Below, one piece after another: positions 1 to 6,121 of a DNA stretch of 22,355 nucleotides; within the stretch, counting starts at the first letter, position 1; every line of letters begins with the position of its first letter. This DNA is from Bacillota bacterium (lineage in GTDB: Bacteria > Bacillota > Dethiobacteria > DTU022 > JAAZDU01): NCBI GenBank assembly GCA_012512665.1, contig JAAZDU010000318.1, positions 1 to 22,355 of the forward strand, written 5' to 3'. Below the pieces are notes generated by a model that saw only the letters and a list, made by a program, of their open reading frames with translations, did not search any database and was not told where the DNA came from. Both the position numbers and the translations under genes were made by a program.

Positions 1-74
1 GGTGGGCTCGGCAGGTTTCGAACCTGCGGCCTCTTGAATGTGAGTCAAGCGCTCTCCCCCTGAGCTACGAGCCC
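1..74 (-). tRNA. tRNA-Val(CAC), 3' terminal base outside the window
   Basis: The reverse strand folds into a full cloverleaf. The acceptor stem GGGCUCG/CGAGCCC pairs perfectly, the anticodon stem CUUGA/UCAAG encloses the loop CUCACAU, and the T-arm carries the usual GGTTCGAAACC. The anticodon is CAC, which reads the Val codon GUG; the discriminator is A. The 3' CCA is encoded, but only its CC lies inside the window, so the last A is cut off. A near-perfect promoter lies just upstream. Confidence 0.95.
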
Positions 75-93
75 ATTTAGTTGTGGTGATATC

Positions 94-122
94 ATTATAG
101 GAGTTTGAGAGCGGGATGTCAA
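94..122 (-). promoter_or_regulatory. Sigma-A promoter of tRNA-Val
   Basis: On the minus strand there is TTGACA (117-122), a 17-base spacer and TATAAT (94-99), an exact match to the housekeeping consensus. It points at the tRNA-Val gene about 20 bases downstream and sits just past the stop codon of the YetF-type gene at 128. Confidence 0.9.
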
Positions 123-127
123 GAGCC

Positions 128-853
128 TTAATCCTCTACTTTCTGCAGGTGTTCAGGATCATCCTGCCTGGTAGCCACGTAAAGCGTCCCGTCAGTTTCC
201 AGGCTGGCAAAGGTAACGTGCGATTCGTCCGCTATGCCTCGCCGGCGCAGTTCGCCGTAAAGCCATTCCTTGCTCAGCCCAACTTCTTTTAAATTTTCCT
301 CAATGATATCGCCATCAACGATAAGCTCGGCCGGCAGCCCTTCGTATCCTGTGCCCAAGCCGCAATCTTTAGGTGTAAGCGGCCTGTCCTGGGATTTTAA
401 GAGGACGCTTAATTCTCCATTGGGCTCGGCGATGGCAAATTCCACCTCGCTTAAGTTGAAAACACTTTTGCTGCGCAGTTGCATGAGCAGGTCATTTAAA
501 TTGTAGCGCATTTTAGCCATGTTTTTCTCCAGTATTTTGCCATTTTGGACAACAATAGTAGGTTCGCCTTGTAAAAGCTTGCGGGCGCGCAAACTTTTTT
601 GTGATATAAAATCTAAAAGGAAAGTTAGGCCCGCCCAAATGATCATGGAGGTTAGGGCGTGAGAAAGAGGGAGCTCGTGATCAACAGTAACGGAGGCAGC
701 GATGGAGCCGATGGTAATAGCAACAATAAAATCAAAGAATGTTAGCTGGGAAATTTCATGCTTGCCCACCAACTTCATTAAAACAAGCAAGATAAAATAG
801 ACAATAAAGGCGTTAAGGGCAACTTCCAGTAAAGGCAGCACCTCGTTTATCAC
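128..853 (-). CDS. YetF/DUF421 membrane protein (second copy of the operon)
   Basis: This 241-residue protein has three predicted N-terminal membrane helices (about residues 8-28, 39-57 and 63-84) followed by the soluble DUF421/YetF C-terminal region. Family hallmarks visible are GEPTIVVQNGK near residue 96, YNLNDLL and a SEVEFAIAEPNGELSV-like stretch. The start is GTG at 853, 9 bases after the stop of the DUF4363 gene; its ribosome site is weak, so translation may depend on the upstream gene. It is clearly related to the other DUF421 protein at 1240-1941. The family has no settled biochemical function; relatives in Bacillus are spore- or membrane-associated. It is the last gene of a three-gene operon. 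Confidence 0.88.
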   Translation of the reverse strand: MINEVLPLLEVALNAFIVYFILLVLMKLVGKHEISQLTFFDFIVAITIGSIAASVTVDHELPLSHALTSMIIWAGLTFLLDFISQKSLRARKLLQGEPTIVVQNGKILEKNMAKMRYNLNDLLMQLRSKSVFNLSEVEFAIAEPNGELSVLLKSQDRPLTPKDCGLGTGYEGLPAELIVDGDIIEENLKEVGLSKEWLYGELRRRGIADESHVTFASLETDGTLYVATRQDDPEHLQKVED

Positions 854-862
854 CCGCTTAAC

Positions 863-1243
863 TTAAAAGATATTCTTTATACTTGGCCCTTCCCTCTCCA
901 TAATTCTCTGCACGATAGCCACGGCAGCATCTACTTCCACCAGGGCCTCGTTTTTCTGGCCTATCTCTACCAATGTGGATAGCCTGGCGATAGCCTGGGC
1001 AAGATCGTTTATTTCCCGGTGGTCCATAAAGGGAGTCCACCAGCTATCTGCCTTTTCCCAACTGGCATGCAGACTTTTTAATTCGCTATGGGCTTCTGCC
1101 CATTCTTCCTGTTTGATATTATTTTTTAAACGCATTAAGGAAGTGGTAAGCTCATTGGAAATGGTCGCTGTTTGATGGTACATAAAGAGCGAAAAGCCCG
1201 TTATTGCCAGCAACAGCGCAATAGTACCCACCAGCATTCTCAT
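863..1243 (-). CDS. DUF4363 family membrane-anchored protein
   Basis: This 126-residue protein has one N-terminal hydrophobic segment (about residues 3-22) that looks like a signal anchor, followed by a helical, Trp-containing region outside the membrane with the family-like pattern W..-HREINDLAQAIARL-STLVEIGQ. That matches DUF4363, a family of unknown function in spore-forming Clostridia. The start ATG overlaps the stop of the upstream DUF421 gene by four bases (ATGA), a sign of translational coupling. Sitting between two DUF421 genes suggests the three proteins act together in a membrane, possibly in the spore envelope; that role is inference. Confidence 0.8.
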   Translation of the reverse strand: MRMLVGTIALLLAITGFSLFMYHQTATISNELTTSLMRLKNNIKQEEWAEAHSELKSLHASWEKADSWWTPFMDHREINDLAQAIARLSTLVEIGQKNEALVEVDAAVAIVQRIMEREGPSIKNIF

Positions 1244-1941
1244 GATACCCTTTCACCTTTCTTTTGCTTGCCTTCTTTTTTTTGATAATAAAGGTTGCCC
1301 TGGGTATCAAGGCTGGCAAAAAACACATCCTTCAGGCTCTTGATACCGAATTTGGAGAGTTCATTTAAGAGCCACTCCTCGGTTTGCCCCACAAGGGCCA
1401 GGTTCTGGTGGTCTACCTGGCCGTCCACGATCAGGGAATAGCAAATACCCTCGTAAGAGGTGGGGATATTAAGATCTTCTGGGTTGAGAGGCCTTTTTTG
1501 GGATTTGGGTATCACGCTGATCTGCCCGTTGGTCTCCATTATTGCAAATTCTACATCAGACAAATTGGGGTAACCAGCCAGACGCAGGTTCTCCAAAAGA
1601 TCGTTAATATTAACACGCAGGTTCCTTAGTTCGCTTTCCACCAGCTTGCCGTTTTCTACTACAATACTGGGTTTTCCACACAAAAAAGAGCGGGCACCTC
1701 CAAATTTTAAGGAGATCATGGAGACCAGTATTTGAAAGCTCAACAAGATGAGAATGGGTATGATACTGTTTACCAAAGGAATACTTATATCTTCCATGGG
1801 GATAGCAGCCAGGGCGGAGATCATAATCGCCACCGCCAGTTCGTAGGGTTGGAGCTGGGCTAACTGCCTTTTGCCCATGAGGCGCATGGCCAAAAAAACC
1901 AAAGCATACAGTATAATAGTCCTGATAATGACAGGAAGCAT
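1240..1941 (-). CDS. YetF/DUF421 membrane protein (first copy of the operon)
   Basis: This 233-residue protein has hydrophobic segments at about residues 3-21, 35-48 and 56-77 and then the DUF421 soluble domain (GKPSIVVENGK near residue 89, INDLLENLR, SDVEFAIMETNGQISV). The ATG at 1941 is preceded by AAGGGGAG about 10 bases upstream, a good ribosome site. It is the first gene of the operon DUF421 - DUF4363 - DUF421. It aligns by eye along its whole length with the copy at 128-853 but is well diverged, so the pair is an old duplication rather than a recent one. Function is unknown. Confidence 0.88.
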   Translation of the reverse strand: MLPVIIRTIILYALVFLAMRLMGKRQLAQLQPYELAVAIMISALAAIPMEDISIPLVNSIIPILILLSFQILVSMISLKFGGARSFLCGKPSIVVENGKLVESELRNLRVNINDLLENLRLAGYPNLSDVEFAIMETNGQISVIPKSQKRPLNPEDLNIPTSYEGICYSLIVDGQVDHQNLALVGQTEEWLLNELSKFGIKSLKDVFFASLDTQGNLYYQKKEGKQKKGERVS

Positions 1942-1975
1942 CTAGCTAAAACTCTCCCCTTATATTTTTGGCTGT

Positions 1976-2003
1976 TTTATATCTTGACCTTTTTTGCGTG
2001 CAA
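1976..2003 (-). promoter_or_regulatory. Candidate promoter of the DUF421 operon
   Basis: The minus strand shows TTGCAC (1998-2003), a 16-base spacer and TATAAA (1976-1981), ending about 35 bases before the first DUF421 start. The boxes are imperfect, and a sporulation sigma factor cannot be excluded. Confidence 0.4.
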
Positions 2004-2022
2004 TTATTATCATAAACCAGGC

Positions 2023-2050
2023 AAAACAAAAACACGGCCTTTGGGCCGTG
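2023..2050 (-). terminator. Terminator after the desulfurase operon
   Basis: The inverted repeat CACGGCC/GGCCGTG with a 4-base loop is followed on the minus strand by TTTTTGTTT. It lies about 50 bases after the stop of the cysteine desulfurase-like gene and separates it from the DUF421 operon. Confidence 0.85.
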
Positions 2051-2097
2051 CTGTTTCAATATCTATAAAATATCCGCTATTGGCCTGTAAAAAGATA

Positions 2098-3264
2098 TTA
2101 TACTTTAACTCTTAAAATTTCCTCGAGAGCAAGGGCAACCCGCTCCACATCTTCTTCCCGGGTAAAATAGCCTGGGGAAAGACGTACGGTTCCCTGGGGG
2201 AAAGTGCCTATAGCTTTGTGCGCCAGGGGAGCGCAGTGAAGCCCCGTGCGGGTAATGATGCCATAGGGGTCTTCCAGCAAACGTCCCAGCTCACCGCAAT
2301 CTACGCCTTCGACCGTGAAGGACAAAACACCAACACATTGGGCGTCATCTGCGGGGCCGTAGACAGTAAGGCCGGGAAGTGCCAAAAGCTTGCTCTTTAA
2401 GAGGCGGCGCATCTTAAGCTCGTGGCGCCTTATTTCATCTATACCTGTTTCCTGGATAAATTCAATTCCTGCCTGCAGGCCGGCCAGCCCGGTAGTATTT
2501 AAAGTGCCCGCTTCCATTTTCTCCGGCATTACCTGCGGCTGCAAATCCTCCTCAGAAAAGCTGCCGGTGCCTCCTTCACGCCAGGGCTTAAGATCTATAC
2601 CTTCCCTGACATAAAGGCCTCCTGTACCGGGAGGGCCCAAAAGCCCCTTGTGACCTGTAAAAGCCAGGAGGTCTGCCTCTAGCAAAGAGAGGTCAATGGG
2701 CAGCACCCCTGCCGATTGGGCAGCATCTACCAGCAAAAAAGCCCCCTTTTGGTGAGCTAAAAGGCAGATGGTGTCAACAGGTAAGATGGTTCCGGTAACA
2801 TTGGAGGCATGGCTGCAGATCACCAGTTTGGTCCGGGGGGTGAAGGCTTTTTCCAGGTAGTCCAGGTCTGGCCTGCCCTCCTTATCGCAGGGGACAGCAG
2901 TGGTAGTTATGAAGCCATCCCGGCGCAGGCTCCCCAGCGGCCTCAAGACCGAATTGTGCTCCATGGCGGTGAAGATGACATGGTCTCCCCTATTTAAAAG
3001 GCCCTTAATGGCCATGTTCAGCGCATCGGTAGCATTAAAAGCAAACACCAGGCGGGAGGGATCTTCAATATGAAAAAAATCGGCCACCTTCTGCCTGGTC
3101 TGGTAAACAACCCGGTCGGATTCCAGCGAACGTGACAGGCCGGAACGGCCGGGGTTGCCAAAACTTTGCCGCAAATTAGCTTCTACTGCCCTGCAGACAG
3201 ATTCGGGTTTGGGCCATGTGGTAGCTGCATTATCAAAATAAAGGTTGGGTGCTTTTGTAGTCAT
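2098..3264 (-). CDS. Cysteine desulfurase family protein (class V PLP enzyme)
   Basis: This 388-residue PLP enzyme is of the SufS/Csd type. Visible residues are YFDNAATTWPKP at the N-terminus, His103 of the ring-stacking motif, Asp180 and Gln183 (VDAAQSAG), the Schiff-base Lys206 (TGHKGLLGPPG) and a C-terminal RTGLHCAP with Cys344 as the likely persulfide/selenide cysteine. It probably removes sulfur or selenium from cysteine or selenocysteine. It best resembles the family (TIGR01977 type) that co-occurs with DUF3343 and YedF rather than housekeeping IscS or SufS. The ATG overlaps the stop of the DUF3343 gene by four bases. A partner in selenium or sulfur trafficking is inferred from context. 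Confidence 0.88.
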   Translation of the reverse strand: MTTKAPNLYFDNAATTWPKPESVCRAVEANLRQSFGNPGRSGLSRSLESDRVVYQTRQKVADFFHIEDPSRLVFAFNATDALNMAIKGLLNRGDHVIFTAMEHNSVLRPLGSLRRDGFITTTAVPCDKEGRPDLDYLEKAFTPRTKLVICSHASNVTGTILPVDTICLLAHQKGAFLLVDAAQSAGVLPIDLSLLEADLLAFTGHKGLLGPPGTGGLYVREGIDLKPWREGGTGSFSEEDLQPQVMPEKMEAGTLNTTGLAGLQAGIEFIQETGIDEIRRHELKMRRLLKSKLLALPGLTVYGPADDAQCVGVLSFTVEGVDCGELGRLLEDPYGIITRTGLHCAPLAHKAIGTFPQGTVRLSPGYFTREEDVERVALALEEILRVKV

Positions 3265-3542
3265 GCTCTGGCCTCCTTCCTGGCAAGCAAGCCGCGGCTG
3301 CGCGGGCGCGGCTCCTCTTCCTGCAGGAGGTGTACATTATCCCACTGCACCTTGTTGTTCTCCAGCACTTCTTTGATAGCATCAATTTCTTCACAGGGGC
3401 AGCGCAGGGCAGTGCCGCAGCTGGAACTGATGGCCCTGGGGACAGGCACCATTTTAAAAGAGCAGCCGCTATCCTTTAGAACTGCTTCTGCCCGCAGAGC
3501 AAAATAAACTGTGGGGAAAGTAAAATAACAATTTACCGCCAT
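3261..3542 (-). CDS. DUF3343 protein (putative Se/S carrier)
   Basis: This 93-residue protein carries the family motif PVPRAISSSCGTALR at about residues 34-47. Cysteines are at 27, 42, 48 and 50; the last two form an extra C-P-C. DUF3343 (Se_S_carrier) proteins are small and occur next to selenium-metabolism genes. The protein overlaps the desulfurase gene by four bases (ATGA), so the two are translated together; it may accept sulfur or selenium from that enzyme, which is inference. The ATG at 3542 has only a weak AGGATG ribosome site. Confidence 0.8.
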   Translation of the reverse strand: MAVNCYFTFPTVYFALRAEAVLKDSGCSFKMVPVPRAISSSCGTALRCPCEEIDAIKEVLENNKVQWDNVHLLQEEEPRPRSRGLLARKEARA

Positions 3543-3603
3543 CTATTATCATCCTAACTTGTTTTCTTAATATTTTTCCCTTTAACACTTTTTCTCTACA
3601 TAC

Positions 3604-3632
3604 ATTATATTAAAGAATAGCTGCCGTTGGAA
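3604..3632 (-). promoter_or_regulatory. Candidate promoter of the DUF3343-desulfurase operon
   Basis: The minus strand has TTCCAA (3627-3632), a 17-base spacer and TATAAT (3604-3609). The -10 box is perfect but the -35 box is weak. It lies in the AT-rich divergent region shared with yedF. Confidence 0.4.
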
Positions 3633-3767
3633 ATAGCTTTCTTCTATAGGCTAAGACTACTTCATAGGAAATATAAATAACAAAACAAAACTACTTGTGA
3701 TATTGTAGATATGAACAATAGTACTTAAACAGTATCAAATACATTTTTGTTAAGGAGGGTGCTATCG

Positions 3768-4424
3768 ATGCCGGCTCAGAAAGAAGTGGATAACAGGGGC
3801 TTGAGCTGCCCTCAGCCAGTCTTAAACACGAAAAAGGCGCTGGAGGAGCTGGAGGCCAAAGGCTATGACAGCTTTACTGTCGTTTCCCTGGTAGATAATG
3901 AGGTTGCTGCTGAAAATGTGACCCGTTTTGCCGGCAGGGGCGGCTACCAAACGGAAAGAACCGTTGATGGCAGCACTATCAAGATTACTATTACAAAAAA
4001 AGGCGGCGGCAGCCAGAAAAAAGAAGAAAAACCGGCGCAGGGGCTTCAAGAAATTGATGATTGCTGCTGCGTAAAGGAACCCGGCAGCGGCGAAACCGTG
4101 CTGCTTATAAGCTCTTCTACCCTGGGCAGGGGCAGCGAAGAGCTGGGTAAAATATTGATGAGGAGCTTTATTTACACCCTCCATGAAGCAGAAACAATCC
4201 CCGATCGCATGCTCTTCATCAATAGCGGTGTTTACCTCACCGTGGAAGGCAGCCCGGTTTTAGATGAGCTTAAAAAGCTCGCCGAGCGGGGGGTAGAAAT
4301 CTTTTCTTGCGGTACCTGCCTCGACTATTACAAGCTGAAAGAGAAGCTGGCTGTAGGTTCCGTAACCAACATGTATGATACCGTGGAAGCCCTCACCAAA
4401 GCTTCCCGCTGCATTACTTTATAA
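3768..4424 (+). CDS. yedF: YedF, sulfurtransferase-like selenium metabolism protein
   Basis: This 218-residue protein begins with a TusA/SirA-like domain (about residues 5-78) containing the C-P-x-P motif with Cys14, then a Lys/Glu-rich linker, then a DsrE/F-like domain (about 108-218). There is a CCC run at 99-101 and a C-x-x-C at 181-184. This two-domain layout is that of TIGR03527 YedF, seen in selenium-using bacteria. I chose the ATG at 3768 because AAGGAGGGT (3752-3760) sits at ideal distance; an upstream in-frame TTG at 3747 lies before that ribosome site. It is the only plus-strand gene here and is divergent from the DUF3343-desulfurase pair. The transfer of activated Se or S is inferred. 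Confidence 0.88.
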   Translation: MPAQKEVDNRGLSCPQPVLNTKKALEELEAKGYDSFTVVSLVDNEVAAENVTRFAGRGGYQTERTVDGSTIKITITKKGGGSQKKEEKPAQGLQEIDDCCCVKEPGSGETVLLISSSTLGRGSEELGKILMRSFIYTLHEAETIPDRMLFINSGVYLTVEGSPVLDELKKLAERGVEIFSCGTCLDYYKLKEKLAVGSVTNMYDTVEALTKASRCITL

Positions 4425-4467
4425 GACTTTACAGGTGCCGGCTATAAGAACATTAATGCCATGCCGG

Positions 4468-5340
4468 CTACAGCAGCCATTTTTTCAGCACATTGATAAT
4501 GCTAAAGCTAAAGAGGAAGATCGTAAAACAGATGAGAACAACATAGTTGAGCCAAAGGGGAAGCTGCCCGGCGTTGTTTATGCTGGCCTTAAGCAGGTCC
4601 GCCCCATAGGTAAGGGGTAGAGCATAAGCCAGGGGCCTTAAGAAAACGGGCAGCCGGCTCACGGGGATAAAGAGGCCGCAGAGGAAAAGCATGGGGAAGC
4701 GGATAAAATTGCCGTCAACGATAAAGGCAATCCTGTGGCACAGCCTCTCAGCCTCTTCAATGTAGTGGGTAGTTAAAAAAATGGTGGTGCCGCTTTTATT
4801 TAATTCTAAAATTAATTTCCTTATCTGCCTGGCGCTGGCTACATCGATGCCGGTTGTCGGCTCGTCTAAAAAAAGAATTTTGGGATCGTGTATGATCCCG
4901 GCAGCAATGGTCAGCTTTCTTTTCATCCCCTTGGAATTAGCTTTAAAAGGCCTGTTGCCGGCTTCTTCCAGGCCGAACTGCTTTAGAAGCCGTTTTGCTT
5001 TTTCGGCTCTCAAAACTTTCGGCAGGCCGTAGAGGGCAGCACAAAAACATAAATTATCAAAACCGTCCATCTCCTCGTAAAGGTTGCTTTCATCGGGGAC
5101 AATGCCTATATATTGCTGTGCCTTTTTAATCTGCTGGGGGCCGTAGCCGACCAGGTTAAAAGTGCCGGCAGATACCCTGGCCAGCCCCGTGAGCATATTA
5201 ATAGTTGTTGTCTTGCCGGCGCCGTTTGGCCCCAGAAAACCAAAAATTTCTCCCCTGAGCACAGAAAAATCTATTCCCTTGACTGCCGTAAATTCGCCAT
5301 ATTTTTTGGTCAAACCTTTTACTTCCAATGCATTATCCAT
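4468..5340 (-). CDS. ABC ATPase fused in frame to the C-terminal tail of an ABC-2 permease
   Basis: Residues 1 to about 210 (numbered from the ATG) are a normal ABC-2 exporter ATPase: Walker A GPNGAGKTT, a signature loop SKGMKRKL, Walker B ILFLDEP and the switch histidine in TTHYIEEAE. Right after IAFIVDG the sequence jumps to about 80 residues of hydrophobic protein (NFIRFPMLFLCGLFIPV and on to ALPLTYGADLLKA) that looks like the end of an ABC2-type permease. The usual ATPase C-terminus and most of the permease are missing, with no stop or frameshift. A deletion joining two neighbouring genes is the simplest reading; the product is probably not a working transporter. The ATG at 5340 has the ribosome site AAAGGTGGG; a GTG three codons earlier overlaps that site. 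Confidence 0.8.
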   Translation of the reverse strand: MDNALEVKGLTKKYGEFTAVKGIDFSVLRGEIFGFLGPNGAGKTTTINMLTGLARVSAGTFNLVGYGPQQIKKAQQYIGIVPDESNLYEEMDGFDNLCFCAALYGLPKVLRAEKAKRLLKQFGLEEAGNRPFKANSKGMKRKLTIAAGIIHDPKILFLDEPTTGIDVASARQIRKLILELNKSGTTIFLTTHYIEEAERLCHRIAFIVDGNFIRFPMLFLCGLFIPVSRLPVFLRPLAYALPLTYGADLLKASINNAGQLPLWLNYVVLICFTIFLFSFSIINVLKKWLL

Positions 5341-5390
5341 GCTACCCACCTTTGCTTAAACAAAAGCTGAAGATCTTTTTACCATCAGAG

Positions 5391-5786
5391 TTACTGATTA
5401 TTTTCTACCTTCCCGCAGGAGTACTTTTTCCCCTCTCCGTGGCATTTTTCGTGGCACATTTTTTCCCGGCACTTTTTAACTGATTCAGCCGAGGGCTCAG
5501 AACAGGTAAAGGCGGAGCCAGGGCTTTGCCGGGACATCTGCTGCAGCTCTTCCGCCAGCTGCAACAAGGGTTCCCTTACGACAGCGTAATGGGTCCAGTA
5601 ACCCCTTTTCTCCCCTTTAACCAGGCCTGCTTTTTTTAAAACCCCCAGGTGCTGAGAAACTGCTGCTTTTGAAATACCCAAATTGTCGGAAAGCGCTCCC
5701 ACGCAATAATCATGCGTTAAAAGCAAGTTTAATATCTGGTAGCGAGTTTCATCAGAAAGAGCTTTAAGAATTTGAACTTTTTCCAT
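5391..5786 (-). CDS. ArsR-family winged-helix regulator with Cys-rich tail
   Basis: From the ATG at 5786 (ribosome site GGTGGTGGAG) this is 131 residues. The first 85 or so form an ArsR fold: ALSDETRYQILNLL, then the recognition-helix region ISKAAVSQHLGVLKKAGLV and the wing EKRGYWTHY. The last 40 residues hold five cysteines (95, 106, 111, 115, 124) and two histidines (112, 116), a possible metal or thiol site. A further Cys28 lies before the helix-turn-helix. It is the first gene of a two-gene unit with the ABC fusion gene 50 bases downstream, and a perfect palindrome overlaps its own promoter, so autorepression is likely. The ligand is unknown. Confidence 0.88.
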   Translation of the reverse strand: MEKVQILKALSDETRYQILNLLLTHDYCVGALSDNLGISKAAVSQHLGVLKKAGLVKGEKRGYWTHYAVVREPLLQLAEELQQMSRQSPGSAFTCSEPSAESVKKCREKMCHEKCHGEGKKYSCGKVENNQ

Positions 5787-5799
5787 CTCCACCACCTAT

Positions 5800-5815
5800 T
5801 TAAGTAATTACTTAA
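5800..5815 (-). promoter_or_regulatory. Perfect 16-bp palindrome, probable ArsR operator
   Basis: TTAAGTAATTACTTAA is its own reverse complement. It lies between the -10 box and the ribosome site of the ArsR gene and covers the expected transcription start, the usual place for an autorepressor site. Confidence 0.7.
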
Positions 5816-5819
5816 TCAA

Positions 5820-5848
5820 ATTATAGCAGCTGCTTTTTTTCGGGTCAA
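5820..5848 (-). promoter_or_regulatory. Sigma-A promoter of arsR-ABC unit
   Basis: The minus strand has TTGACC (5843-5848), a 17-base spacer and TATAAT (5820-5825), a strong housekeeping-type promoter reading into the ArsR gene. Confidence 0.85.
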
Positions 5849-5902
5849 TATCTCAGGCAATATAAATATAAAAATATAAAACAGATCACAAGGGGATTGG
5901 TA

Positions 5903-5941
5903 CAAAAAATGCACCCCCGATAGCGCTTATCTGGGGTGCAT
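5903..5941 (-). terminator. Terminator after tRNA-Ala
   Basis: ATGCACCCC and GGGGTGCAT form a 9-base stem, extended inside by GATA/TATC, followed on the minus strand by six T. It lies just past the 3' end of tRNA-Ala. Confidence 0.85.
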
Positions 5942-5963
5942 CTTGTAGGCAAAAGATTATTTT

Positions 5964-6039
5964 TGGTGGACGCAGGGGGATTCGAACCCCCGGCCTCTTG
6001 AATGCGAACCAAGTGCTCTCCCAACTGAGCTATGCGCCC
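5964..6039 (-). tRNA. tRNA-Ala(CGC)
   Basis: A 76-nt cloverleaf including an encoded CCA lies on the minus strand. The anticodon loop UUCGCAU gives anticodon CGC for the Ala codon GCG. The acceptor stem holds the G3:U70 wobble pair, the classic alanine identity element, and the discriminator is A73. It has its own promoter and terminator and is therefore a single-gene unit. Confidence 0.96.
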
Positions 6040-6049
6040 ACGTGCTTAA

Positions 6050-6078
6050 ATTATACTTCCACCACAGGGCAAAGTCAA
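6050..6078 (-). promoter_or_regulatory. Sigma-A promoter of tRNA-Ala
   Basis: The minus strand has TTGACT (6073-6078), a 17-base spacer and TATAAT (6050-6055), ending about 10 bases before the tRNA-Ala 5' end. Confidence 0.88.
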
Positions 6079-6121
6079 GCTTCCCCGCTTGCCCCGAGAA
6101 AACAGTTTTTTTTCGGGCAGG

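Noticed and set aside
4433..4472. Short repeat TGCCGGCTA occurring twice between yedF and the ABC gene
   Set aside because: GCCGGC is self-complementary, but the surrounding bases do not extend the stem and there is no T run, so neither a terminator nor a mobile-element end is supported.
4375..4620. 81-residue plus-strand frame overlapping the yedF end and the ABC fusion gene
   Set aside because: It has no ribosome site and no known motif, and overlaps two genes in other frames.
6085..6120. CCCGA...TCGGG hairpin with A/T tracts just after mfd
   Set aside because: The T run is inside the stem, and what follows on the minus strand is GC-rich, so a working terminator is doubtful.
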